From JAYZQT01 sp036136335 (GTDB taxonomy: Bacteria > Pseudomonadota > Alphaproteobacteria > MPNO01 > UBA830), in NCBI GenBank assembly GCA_036136335.1, contig JAYZQT010000037.1, forward strand, positions 1-64,000: 64,000 nucleotides of DNA, in the 5' to 3' direction. The translations under genes and the position numbers were made by a program. The notes beneath the pieces are model-generated. The model ran no database searches and had not been told where the DNA came from. It saw only the letters and a list, made by a program, of their open reading frames with translations. This document shows positions 54,159 through 62,120 of the stretch, piece by piece (positions within the stretch are counted from its first letter, which is position 1; each line of letters opens with the position of its first letter).

Positions 54159-55142
54159 TCAGGCGTCTGCCCGTTTACGCACGTTTTTCCTCTGCTTCAG
54201 TTTCGTGTCGCGCTTTTCTCTTGTTGGCGGCAGTATATCCTTACGTTTGATTCCCTCAGAAAGCATCCATTCAGCAAAGGTCTCGGGGGCAGGATCCCAA
54301 TTTCCAGGTTTCCAGTCTTCTGTTAGAAAGTCTTCATCGCAGAAATACTCCGTTGCACCGCCCGCCGGGCAATCAAAATACCAAAAGTAACATGAAGAAA
54401 CATGATGACGACCCGGGCCAACCGCTACTTTATATTTCTTGTTCTGAAAATAGGTGCCTCCAGCAAAAAGCTCGTGGATATCTTCCACGCCAAACGCTAC
54501 GTGGTTAATCCCCGGTTTTCCGTCTGCCGCTTCAAGAAAGAAAAGATTATGGTGTCCGCCGCGCTTCGCCGCCCTCATGAATATGCCGCGACCGGTATAA
54601 TAGTCGGAAACGTGAAAGCCTAGGCGCTCGGTGTAGAAAGCTTCCATCTTGCTGATATCGGGAGCCATAAACACACAATGGCCTATATGGGATGGTGTCG
54701 CTCGTTCATGGTATGTCGCGCGGGCGTTGACGCGGCCGGCGTTCGCCAGTGAGTTCATGGGTTGAGCTTTGTCTTTAAGGGTGTGCCGACGTGAAACGCG
54801 GAATGCAATTCCGAGCCCCAGATCGTCAGTCGAGTGAAGCGTCCCATCCCTGTCCACGTGAACATCGCGGTCTTTTGCCAGTTCCCTCTCAATCCTCCTG
54901 AGATCGGCCTTCGCAGTTACACCCCACACAATCTCGCGTACGGTTGATCCTGTCTGGATTGCCTTCGGTAACCCTTTGGCGCCACGACGATGAAGTATAA
55001 TCTGGGATCCATCGAGTGTTGCAAAGACTGCCCGGTTCTTTCCTCCGGAAATTTTTTTTAGCCCCCAATCCGCAAAGTACCGACTGCATTTTTCCATATT
55101 TCCAACGCCATATACGACAGCATCAATCCCGTTCAGCGACAT
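54159..55142 (-). CDS. Two-domain VOC (type I) extradiol dioxygenase
   Basis: 327 residues made of two vicinal-oxygen-chelate modules. The metal ligands fall in the C-terminal module, as in catechol 2,3-dioxygenases: H152 (PSHIGHCVF), H214 (GINHVAFGVED) and E265 (GGATEYFCDED). The C-terminus is Lys/Arg-rich (RDTKLKQRKNVRKRADA), an unusual basic tail. It probably cleaves a catecholic ring in the meta position, making it the second, unrelated ring-cleaving dioxygenase in the cluster besides LigAB. It is divergent from the acyl-CoA ligase gene. Confidence 0.85.
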   Translation of the reverse strand: MSLNGIDAVVYGVGNMEKCSRYFADWGLKKISGGKNRAVFATLDGSQIILHRRGAKGLPKAIQTGSTVREIVWGVTAKADLRRIERELAKDRDVHVDRDGTLHSTDDLGLGIAFRVSRRHTLKDKAQPMNSLANAGRVNARATYHERATPSHIGHCVFMAPDISKMEAFYTERLGFHVSDYYTGRGIFMRAAKRGGHHNLFFLEAADGKPGINHVAFGVEDIHELFAGGTYFQNKKYKVAVGPGRHHVSSCYFWYFDCPAGGATEYFCDEDFLTEDWKPGNWDPAPETFAEWMLSEGIKRKDILPPTREKRDTKLKQRKNVRKRADA

Positions 55143-55268
55143 CGAATTTCCCCATTTTCAGCGCTCACCCAAGAAGAGAATTTATAGCCACTTACGCGAC
55201 GCGTCCAACGGCAATATAGACGCTGGGCAAGAGCATCGGCATATTGTTCGCAGATTGACAATGAGAGG

Positions 55269-56798
55269 ATGAGAGTTTCAGTGCTACTGGGAGAAATTCT
55301 TCGGCTGGCAACACAGCGTGATCCCGGCAAAACCGCCATCATCGCGGGAGATGTTGAATTCACCTATACAGAATACAATGCTGCCGCAAACCGTTTTGCA
55401 AACCTGCTTTTAGACGCGGGCATAAAGATTGGTGACCGCATCGCATCGGTCCTTTTCAATACACCGGAATACGGGATTGTTCACTTTGGAAACGCGCGTG
55501 CTGGCAGCATACTGGTTCATATATCCCCGATGTACGCCGCACCAGCAATCGCTGGGATTGTAAAAAAAACCCGCCCGCGCCTGCTGATAGTGGATGCCGC
55601 CATCGCTGAAAAGATCGACCAAATCAGTGATCAAATTCCGTGGGTTGAACGCATTATTATTTTGGGTGATGCGTTTCAAAGAGAAGTCGGGTCGCATCCG
55701 GTCAACTATCCAGCCCTGCAGTTAGACCCCTCCGCGCCCGTCGCCATGACGTTTACCGGCGGGACGACTGGAGAACCGAAGGGCGCTGTAGTCAGCCATA
55801 CGGCACGCTACGTGTCTGCATGGACGACGGCGCTGGAACATCACGTGACGGGCCGGGACATCGCGGGCGTGGTTACGCCAATGTTTCACGCCGTTAGCCT
55901 CATGATCTGGTATCAATCGACAATTCTGGCAGGTTGTACATCGGTGATTTTTAGGAGATGGGATCCGGGGGAATTTCTCGAACAGACAGAGCGTCATGGC
56001 ATCTCAACCGTTTTTATGGTTCCGGTACAGGTCCGTGACCTTCTGGAATCAGATGGCTTCAGTCCAGACCGATTGGCTACGCTAAAAAATATCGGTGTTG
56101 GGGGGGCAATGACACCAGCAGGACTTATAGATCATTGCCGTGCCGCGCTGCCGCATTGCGGTTACACGGACCATTACGGGCAATCAGAAACCGGTCCACT
56201 TACTATTCTGAAACCGTGGGACGCCGAAAGCCACAAGGGTACAATTGGGCGTCCGGCAACCGGCGTAGATATTCGCATTGTAGACGAAGAAGGAACAATG
56301 GTCCCACCGGGAGAAATTGGGGAACTGATTTGCCGGGGTCCGTTCCTTATGGACGGGTATTTTGAGAGCGACGCGGAAACCAGGGAATATTTCAGGAACG
56401 ACGATGGCTGGGGCTGGTCTGGCGATCTCGCCACGATGGACGAGGACGGATTTATCAAGCTGGTCGGACGTTCAAAGGAAATGATCGTCTCCGGTGGCAT
56501 TAATATCTATCCAAGGGAGATAGAGGTCGTCCTCGAAGCCCATCCCTCTGTCGACGAGTGCACAGTATTCGGTGTCCCCGACGAACGCTGGGGCGAGTCG
56601 TTGGTTGCCTATGTCGTGCTTCTGGGGAACACAATCGCTACCGAGGATGAACTTTCCAGATACTGCAGCGATCAACTCGCACGATACAAAAGGCCGAGGC
56701 AGGTGGTGTTCGTTCCAAACATACCCAAAACACCATCAGGGAAAATCCAGAAACCCCTTTTGCGGGAGGCCTTCCTCGCGGGGGGCATCCTGCCCTGA
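55269..56798 (+). CDS. AMP-forming acyl-CoA ligase
   Basis: 509-residue ANL-superfamily enzyme. Core motifs: MTFTGGTTGEPKGAVVSH (P-loop), YGQSETGP, SGDLATMDEDGFIKLVGR, and the C-terminal catalytic Lys in PSGKIQKPL. It activates a carboxylic acid to its CoA thioester. GAGAGG directly touches the ATG at 55269; a GTG at 55281 is an alternative start with better spacing. It leads a five-gene rightward run with two hydrolases and two flavin monooxygenases. Long-chain, aryl or hydroxycinnamate acids are all possible substrates. Confidence 0.9.
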   Translation: MRVSVLLGEILRLATQRDPGKTAIIAGDVEFTYTEYNAAANRFANLLLDAGIKIGDRIASVLFNTPEYGIVHFGNARAGSILVHISPMYAAPAIAGIVKKTRPRLLIVDAAIAEKIDQISDQIPWVERIIILGDAFQREVGSHPVNYPALQLDPSAPVAMTFTGGTTGEPKGAVVSHTARYVSAWTTALEHHVTGRDIAGVVTPMFHAVSLMIWYQSTILAGCTSVIFRRWDPGEFLEQTERHGISTVFMVPVQVRDLLESDGFSPDRLATLKNIGVGGAMTPAGLIDHCRAALPHCGYTDHYGQSETGPLTILKPWDAESHKGTIGRPATGVDIRIVDEEGTMVPPGEIGELICRGPFLMDGYFESDAETREYFRNDDGWGWSGDLATMDEDGFIKLVGRSKEMIVSGGINIYPREIEVVLEAHPSVDECTVFGVPDERWGESLVAYVVLLGNTIATEDELSRYCSDQLARYKRPRQVVFVPNIPKTPSGKIQKPLLREAFLAGGILP

Positions 56799-56808
56799 TT
56801 AGCAAAGG

Positions 56809-56824
56809 TGCCCCCTTTGGGGCA
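56809..56824 (+). terminator. Weak hairpin after acyl-CoA ligase
   Basis: TGCCCC-CTTT-GGGGCA, a 6-bp stem 11 bases after the ligase stop, with no T-tract following. It may attenuate transcription between the ligase and the next hydrolase, or be without function. Confidence 0.3.
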
Positions 56825-56930
56825 GGGTCGCTTGCCATAGGAAGTTGACCCAGATAATCTGCAAATCATTAGGTACCAAAGTAAATTCGGGCTTTTCGAT
56901 CAAATCCCGGAACAAGGGACAAAAAACACA

Positions 56931-57686
56931 ATGCAATTGCACGGAATTGACGTAGATGTTGTACGCAAAGGGTCCGGACAATCTCTATTACTTCTGCATG
57001 GTGGTGGTGGTCCGATCACACAAATGCCGTTTGCGGACCGTTTGGCTGAACGGTTTGAAATCATCGCACCAACCCATCCCGGCTTCGCAGGAACGGAAAT
57101 TCCGGAACATTTCACCCGAGTGGACGATCTTGCATTTCTCTATCTCGACCTTCTGGAAGAACTTGAACTGGACGATGTGATTCTAATGGGCTTCTCAATG
57201 GGAGGGTGGACAGCTCTGGAACTCGCGACGGCAAATGCAACCCGTTTATCGCGTCTGATCCTTGTTGACCCGGTGGGCGTCAAAACTGGCGGGCGGGAAG
57301 ACCGGGACATTGCGGATGTTTTTGCGCTTTCGGGCGAAAAGCTGGCACAACTGATGTTTCACGACCCGTCGATAGTGCCCAATCCGGCAGACATACCTGA
57401 CAAACAGCTAGAGGTTATTGCCTCAAACCGAACAGCTCTCGGCGTTTATACCTGGGAACCATATATGCACAACCCAAAACTCCCGCACCGCCTGCACCGG
57501 ATCAAAATACCGACCCATTTCATTTGGGGGGAAAGCGACGGCCTCGTCACCGTGGACTATGGAAACAAATTCTGTGCCCTGATTGAGGGTGCGACAATGA
57601 ACGTAATTGAGAAAGCCGGGCATTCGCCGCAAATGGAACAGCCTGAGGCCTTCGTCGAGGCTGTATTTGGCATCACCGGCAGGTAG
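56931..57686 (+). CDS. Alpha/beta hydrolase (MhpC-like, first of two)
   Basis: 251 residues. Oxyanion motif LLLHGGGGPIT, nucleophile S89 in GFSMGGWTALELA, Asp in WGESDGLVT and His in KAGHSPQMEQPE, the full triad. Meta-cleavage product hydrolases and small-lactone esterases share this fold. It lies 12 bases before the first luciferase-like monooxygenase, so hydrolase and monooxygenase are co-transcribed; this would fit hydrolysis of an ester or lactone made by a Baeyer-Villiger-like reaction. Confidence 0.87.
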   Translation: MQLHGIDVDVVRKGSGQSLLLLHGGGGPITQMPFADRLAERFEIIAPTHPGFAGTEIPEHFTRVDDLAFLYLDLLEELELDDVILMGFSMGGWTALELATANATRLSRLILVDPVGVKTGGREDRDIADVFALSGEKLAQLMFHDPSIVPNPADIPDKQLEVIASNRTALGVYTWEPYMHNPKLPHRLHRIKIPTHFIWGESDGLVTVDYGNKFCALIEGATMNVIEKAGHSPQMEQPEAFVEAVFGITGR

Positions 57687-57698
57687 AGGAGAACGCGC

Positions 57699-58931
57699 AT
57701 GAAATCCTGGTGGTTTACCGAAGACTGTTACCCGCACCTTCCCGAAGAGAGTACCTATCGGTCCATCCGGGTCGACCTTCCAAACAAGCACTGCGAGCCT
57801 GAAACGGCACACGAGCTTTATAACCGATATCTTGACCTCTGGTGCGCATGCGACGAGATCGGCCTGGAAATCATGCTTAACGAGCATCATCAAACGGCGA
57901 CATGCATGGTGCCTGCAGCACCAATATTTCTCGGTATACTCGCCCGCCAGACGGAAAAAGCGCGGCTTTTGATCCTCGGCAACCCCCTCCCCAATAGAAA
58001 CCAGCCGGTTCGGGTAGCAGAGGAAATGGCGTTGGTAGATGTCATCTCCAAGGGGCGTGTCGAATGCGGTTTTGTTCGTTCAGTCCCTTATGAAGCAGCA
58101 GCAGCAAATATTCTACCTTACAAAGGAACCGAAAGGCTCTGGGAAGCTCACGACCTGATAATGAAAGCTTGGACCAATCATGACGGACCTTTCAATTTCG
58201 AGGGAAAGTGGTTTCATCACCGTCAGGTAAATATTTGGCCACGTCCATACCAGCAGCCCCATCCGCCGGTCTGGGTTACAATGGGTAGCGCAGGGACCGC
58301 AGTTCCAGTAGCTGAGCACAAGCACGTTGGCGCCGTATTTCTGGCGGGCTATCCCCGCATACGCGACATGTACAACAGCTATCGCCAGACCTACCTTGAT
58401 GCTCACGGCGAACACGCACCCCTAGATCGTCTCGCATATCTTGGTCTCTGTTATGTCGGAGAAAACGACCGCGAGGCGGAAGAAGGTGCCCGCAAGCTTC
58501 TCTGGTACATGGAATCGAACAAAGTACCGCAGGAATGGAGTAACCCCCCAGGCTATCACCCGCCGCCGGTCTCCGCCACCGTAATGAAGGGTACCAAAGA
58601 GGGGTCCGGTGTTCCCCTAAACCCGACGCTCGACCAGCAGATGGCGCGAGGTAACGTGTTCGCCGGCACTCCCGATCAGGTGTACGAACAGATCAAGGCT
58701 TTCTGGGAATATTCCGGTGGCTTCGGACACATGCTTATAATGGGGCAGGCAGGCTTCCTCTCGGACACGGATGCGTTGAAATCCATGCGCCTGTACACAA
58801 ACGAGGTTTACCCGAGACTGCGGGAACTGACCGCGAATGCTGATCCGGCCGAGTTATGGGAAAAAAGCAAAGCCATGGAGCGCGTTGAAGGCGTGGATCT
58901 GGGTAACTTTGGTGTTGAATTCGCCCGGTAG
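57699..58931 (+). CDS. Luciferase-like (LLM) flavin-dependent monooxygenase, copy 1
   Basis: 410 residues of the bacterial luciferase-like family. Typical stretches are the N-terminal NEHHQTATCMVPAAPI near residues 60-76, LGNPLPNRNQPVRVAEEMA, the active-site loop VISKGRVECGFVRSVPYEAA, and the C-terminal GTPDQVYEQIKAFWEY. FMNH2 is expected as cosubstrate from an external reductase, which is not encoded here. It is a close tandem paralogue of the next gene. Substrate is unknown; relatives oxidise ketones, alkanes, sulfonates or amides. Confidence 0.9.
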   Translation: MKSWWFTEDCYPHLPEESTYRSIRVDLPNKHCEPETAHELYNRYLDLWCACDEIGLEIMLNEHHQTATCMVPAAPIFLGILARQTEKARLLILGNPLPNRNQPVRVAEEMALVDVISKGRVECGFVRSVPYEAAAANILPYKGTERLWEAHDLIMKAWTNHDGPFNFEGKWFHHRQVNIWPRPYQQPHPPVWVTMGSAGTAVPVAEHKHVGAVFLAGYPRIRDMYNSYRQTYLDAHGEHAPLDRLAYLGLCYVGENDREAEEGARKLLWYMESNKVPQEWSNPPGYHPPPVSATVMKGTKEGSGVPLNPTLDQQMARGNVFAGTPDQVYEQIKAFWEYSGGFGHMLIMGQAGFLSDTDALKSMRLYTNEVYPRLRELTANADPAELWEKSKAMERVEGVDLGNFGVEFAR

Positions 58932-58960
58932 AGGCACTCCGGGCAATAGAGCCGCATCAA

Positions 58961-60205
58961 ATGACAGAACTTAAAACCTGGTTTTTTACCGAGGATTGCT
59001 ACCCCGACCTGCCTTCCCAGGAGACCTACGAATCCATCCGCGTCGATTTGCCAAACCGGTATTGCGAACCGGAAAATGCGAGCCGCCTTTACAACCAGTA
59101 TCTCGATCTCTGGTGTACGGCGGATGAGATGGGCCTCGAGATAATGATCAATGAGCATCATCAAACAGCAACATGTATGGTGCCAGCAGCGCCCATCATG
59201 CTGGGTATCCTCGCACGCCAGACACATAAATCGCGACTTCTGATCCTTGGGAATCCGCTTCCCAATCGAAACCAGCCGGTCCGGGTAGCAGAAGAAATGG
59301 CCCTGATCGATGTCATCTCCAAAGGTAGGCTCGAATGTGGTTTTGTGCGCTCAGTCCCCTACGAGGCAGCGGCAGCGAATATGCTACCATACAGGGGATC
59401 AGAGCGGCTGTGGGAAGCCCACGATTTGATTATGAAGGCGTGGACCACACATGATGGTCCCTTTAATTTCGAGGGAAAGTGGTATCACCACCGACAGGTT
59501 AATATCTGGCCTCGTCCCTATCAGCAACCCCATCCACCAGTGTGGATCACGACTGGAAGCGCGGCCAGCACAGGCCCGGTAGCACAGCATGGACATGTCG
59601 CTGCTATTTTTCTGGCTGGTTATTCCAGGGTTCGGCCTATTTTCGACGCCTATCGTCGGAATTTTCTAAAGTTTCACGGCAAACACGCCCCTCTCGATAG
59701 GTTGGCCTATTGTGGCCTTATTTATGTTGGGGACGATGAAAGCTCTGCGGAATCTGGTGCCAACCAGCTGATGTGGTACATGCAGGCAAACAAGGTCCCT
59801 GAGCACTGGAAAAACCCACCAGGCTACCATCCTCCATCAGTGTCCGCCAACGTTCTGCGCGGCGCGCACGTATCCGGTTCAGGCGCCGCCTACAGTACAG
59901 AACTTAAGGAACATATGCGGCGGGGCAATGTGTTCGCTGGCACCCCCGATCAGGTGTATGAGCAGATAAAGGCCTTCTGGGAGTATACAGGTGGTTTCGG
60001 CCATATGTTGATGATGGGTCAGGCGGGACATTTAAGTGAGGCAAACACGCTTCGGTCGATGAAGCTTTACAATGAAGAGGTTTATCCAAGGCTGCGCGAG
60101 CTTGCATCAGCATGGAATCCGGAAGAAATTATGGAAAAGCGGCGGTCTATGCCAGATCAGGACCACGCAGATACCCTCGATCTGGCGGTAGATTTCGTGA
60201 GGTGA
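58961..60205 (+). CDS. Luciferase-like (LLM) flavin-dependent monooxygenase, copy 2
   Basis: 414 residues, collinear with copy 1 and sharing identical blocks such as NEHHQTATCMVPAAPI, LGNPLPNRNQPVRVAEEMA and NVFAGTPDQVYEQIKAFWEY. The differences concentrate between residues 200-330 and at the C-terminus, including an insertion around HVSGSGAAYSTEL. This is what one expects of a duplicated enzyme with changed substrate pocket, or of two subunits of one heteromer as in LuxAB. It lies 29 bases after copy 1 and four bases before the second hydrolase. Confidence 0.9.
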   Translation: MTELKTWFFTEDCYPDLPSQETYESIRVDLPNRYCEPENASRLYNQYLDLWCTADEMGLEIMINEHHQTATCMVPAAPIMLGILARQTHKSRLLILGNPLPNRNQPVRVAEEMALIDVISKGRLECGFVRSVPYEAAAANMLPYRGSERLWEAHDLIMKAWTTHDGPFNFEGKWYHHRQVNIWPRPYQQPHPPVWITTGSAASTGPVAQHGHVAAIFLAGYSRVRPIFDAYRRNFLKFHGKHAPLDRLAYCGLIYVGDDESSAESGANQLMWYMQANKVPEHWKNPPGYHPPSVSANVLRGAHVSGSGAAYSTELKEHMRRGNVFAGTPDQVYEQIKAFWEYTGGFGHMLMMGQAGHLSEANTLRSMKLYNEEVYPRLRELASAWNPEEIMEKRRSMPDQDHADTLDLAVDFVR

Positions 60206-60209
60206 CTCA

Positions 60210-61079
60210 ATGGTGGCAATATCTTCAAAGTTCGTGAGCGTTGACGGCATCAATACCCACTATCTGGAGGCTGGCCAACGACAGGGAGAACGCCCAACAG
60301 TGGCGTTACTGCATTCGGGTGAGTTCGGGGGATGTGCCGAGATCAGCTGGGAATTCACAATCCCGTCACTGGTTGACGATTATCATGTTGTAGCTCCTGA
60401 CTGGCTGGGTTTTGGCAGGACAGATAAGGTCTACGACTTCGCCGATCAGCGATCACGGGTCTACCAGCATATGGCCCGGTTTTTTGAAACGGTTGGTGTC
60501 ACGGAAGCAGATTTCATTGGCAACTCCATGGGGGGCTCCAACCTGGCCCGAATTGTCGCCGATCCACCTCCAATTCTGCCTATCCGCTCAGCGGTCCTGT
60601 GTTCGGGCGGTGGCTTTACACCGCTCACCGACGAACGAAAAGTATTGCTCGCCTATGATGGAACAAGCAGTGCGATGCGAAACCTCCTGCATGCGATGTT
60701 GCATGACCCAAAATGGGGCGACGACAGTGATTACGTGAGGCGCCGCCAAGAAATGGCTTTAATGCCGGGTGCCTTCGAGTGTGCCTCGGCACCCCGCCTC
60801 AAAATTCCAGAACAGGAGGATTCAAAACCCAAATCGGGCGATCAGGGTTTCGGAATACCGGACAATACAGTATACGAAAATGTGCAGGTCCCGGTCCTTA
60901 TCATCGCGGGAAAAAATGACCCGCTGCGTGGCGTCGGTTATTCAAACGACCTTGCTGCACGAATCCCCAATAATGAACATCATGTTTATGAAAACTGCGG
61001 ACACTGCCCAAACATCGAGCACGCGGATAAGTTCAATGCTCACGTAATAGAATTTTTGAAACGGGTGCACTCCGGTTAG
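60210..61079 (+). CDS. Alpha/beta hydrolase (MhpC-like, second of two)
   Basis: 289 residues. Triad: Ser in GNSMGGSNLARIV, Asp in AGKNDPLRGVG, His in NCGHCPNIEHADKF. The long lid region with EQEDSKPKSGDQGFG differs from the first hydrolase, so the two are not recent duplicates. It ends the ligase-hydrolase-LLM-LLM-hydrolase run and is only four bases from the monooxygenase stop. Ester, lactone or beta-diketone hydrolysis downstream of the flavin enzyme is the likely role. Confidence 0.87.
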   Translation: MVAISSKFVSVDGINTHYLEAGQRQGERPTVALLHSGEFGGCAEISWEFTIPSLVDDYHVVAPDWLGFGRTDKVYDFADQRSRVYQHMARFFETVGVTEADFIGNSMGGSNLARIVADPPPILPIRSAVLCSGGGFTPLTDERKVLLAYDGTSSAMRNLLHAMLHDPKWGDDSDYVRRRQEMALMPGAFECASAPRLKIPEQEDSKPKSGDQGFGIPDNTVYENVQVPVLIIAGKNDPLRGVGYSNDLAARIPNNEHHVYENCGHCPNIEHADKFNAHVIEFLKRVHSG

Positions 61080-61191
61080 ATCAATTGGCAGGTGGCCGGC
61101 TTCTCGGAGGCCTGGACCACAACTGATGTCATCTCGAGCATGATTGGCCCCTTTTCTCGTAGGAAAATCGACCTCTATAAAACTACCCGGA

Positions 61192-61225
61192 GATAAAAGG
61201 CTGGTTCTCCGGCCACCCTTTTATC
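61192..61225. terminator. Bidirectional terminator-like hairpin
   Basis: GATAAAAGG (61192-61200) pairs with CCTTTTATC (61217-61225), extended by TGG/CCA across a C-C mismatch. The A and T runs inside the stem supply a T-run on either strand. It sits in the 169-base convergent gap between the second alpha/beta hydrolase and the hydratase/lyase-like gene, where a two-way terminator is expected. Confidence 0.55.
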
Positions 61226-61248
61226 CGTTAAAGAATTTTAAACAGGGG

Positions 61249-62079
61249 TCAGCTTTCCCTGCTGACGGCTTCAAGGCCAGGGCGGTAGGTTTTTTTATCG
61301 AGAAACTCTTCCATCCCGCGGGCACGGGTTTTTTCCTTATCCATAAACTGAAGGGCCTGGATCTTGGTCATAAGGTATTCATAGGCCTGTGGCACATCCA
61401 TATTGACGACGTTACGGATTGCCTGCTTCGTAAAGGCGAGTGCAACCGGACTCTTCTCCATCAGTTCACGGGCGATGGCTATCGTTTCCTCCCGAAGTTT
61501 TTCGGCAGGTACCGCCAGATCCGCCAGGTTCATCTCCACAGCCTTTTTTCCATCAAATGTGCGTCCGGTCATTGAATAGAACATTGCGTTACGAAACGGC
61601 ATCCGATCCACAATGACCTTGGAGACGATTCCGCCCGGAATGATACCCCAGTTTATTTCAGACAGTCCGTAGACCGCGTCTTCTGCGGTTATCACAAGAT
61701 CACAATTTGACAGGGGCACAAATGCACCACCGAAAAGATATCCGTTCACCATCGCAATCGAAGGCTTGCGCGAGTTTGCCAAAAGATCCCACATCCAGTG
61801 TTTGTTGGCGGTAAACGAACGGAACTGCGCCTCGGGGTTGTTGTCGGTTTCGCGGAAGTATTCCTTTAGATCCATTCCCGCGCTCCAGCTGTCCCCGGCT
61901 CCCGTCAGGACAATTACCTTGGCCGCTGGATCGGTCTCAAGCGCCATCAAAACTTCTTCCATTTCGAAAATCAACGTGGGGTTCATCGCGTTACGCTTTT
62001 CAGGACGGTTAAATGTAACCCAGGCAATTCCATCATCCACTTCGACGTCAACACAGGTTAGATCATCACGAATAGTCAT
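61249..62079 (-). CDS. Enoyl-CoA hydratase family, hydroxycinnamoyl-CoA hydratase/lyase-like
   Basis: 276-residue crotonase-fold protein whose layout follows hydroxycinnamoyl-CoA hydratase-lyase: NRPEKRNAMNPTL, LTGAGDSWSAGMDLKEYFRE, VNGYLFGGAFVPLSNCDLVI and GLSEINWGIIPGG with the catalytic Glu at 141. Family HCHL converts feruloyl- or coumaroyl-CoA to vanillin or 4-hydroxybenzaldehyde plus acetyl-CoA. From memory, the HCHL Ser in the FGGGFSPL-like segment is Val121 here, so lyase activity is not assured. With the VanA-like Rieske enzymes and LigAB it would make a plausible phenylpropanoid route. Confidence 0.85.
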   Translation of the reverse strand: MTIRDDLTCVDVEVDDGIAWVTFNRPEKRNAMNPTLIFEMEEVLMALETDPAAKVIVLTGAGDSWSAGMDLKEYFRETDNNPEAQFRSFTANKHWMWDLLANSRKPSIAMVNGYLFGGAFVPLSNCDLVITAEDAVYGLSEINWGIIPGGIVSKVIVDRMPFRNAMFYSMTGRTFDGKKAVEMNLADLAVPAEKLREETIAIARELMEKSPVALAFTKQAIRNVVNMDVPQAYEYLMTKIQALQFMDKEKTRARGMEEFLDKKTYRPGLEAVSRES

Positions 62080-62120
62080 AAGTATGCCTTCCTTTTGTTC
62101 TAGAGTTGAGAATGTTCAAA

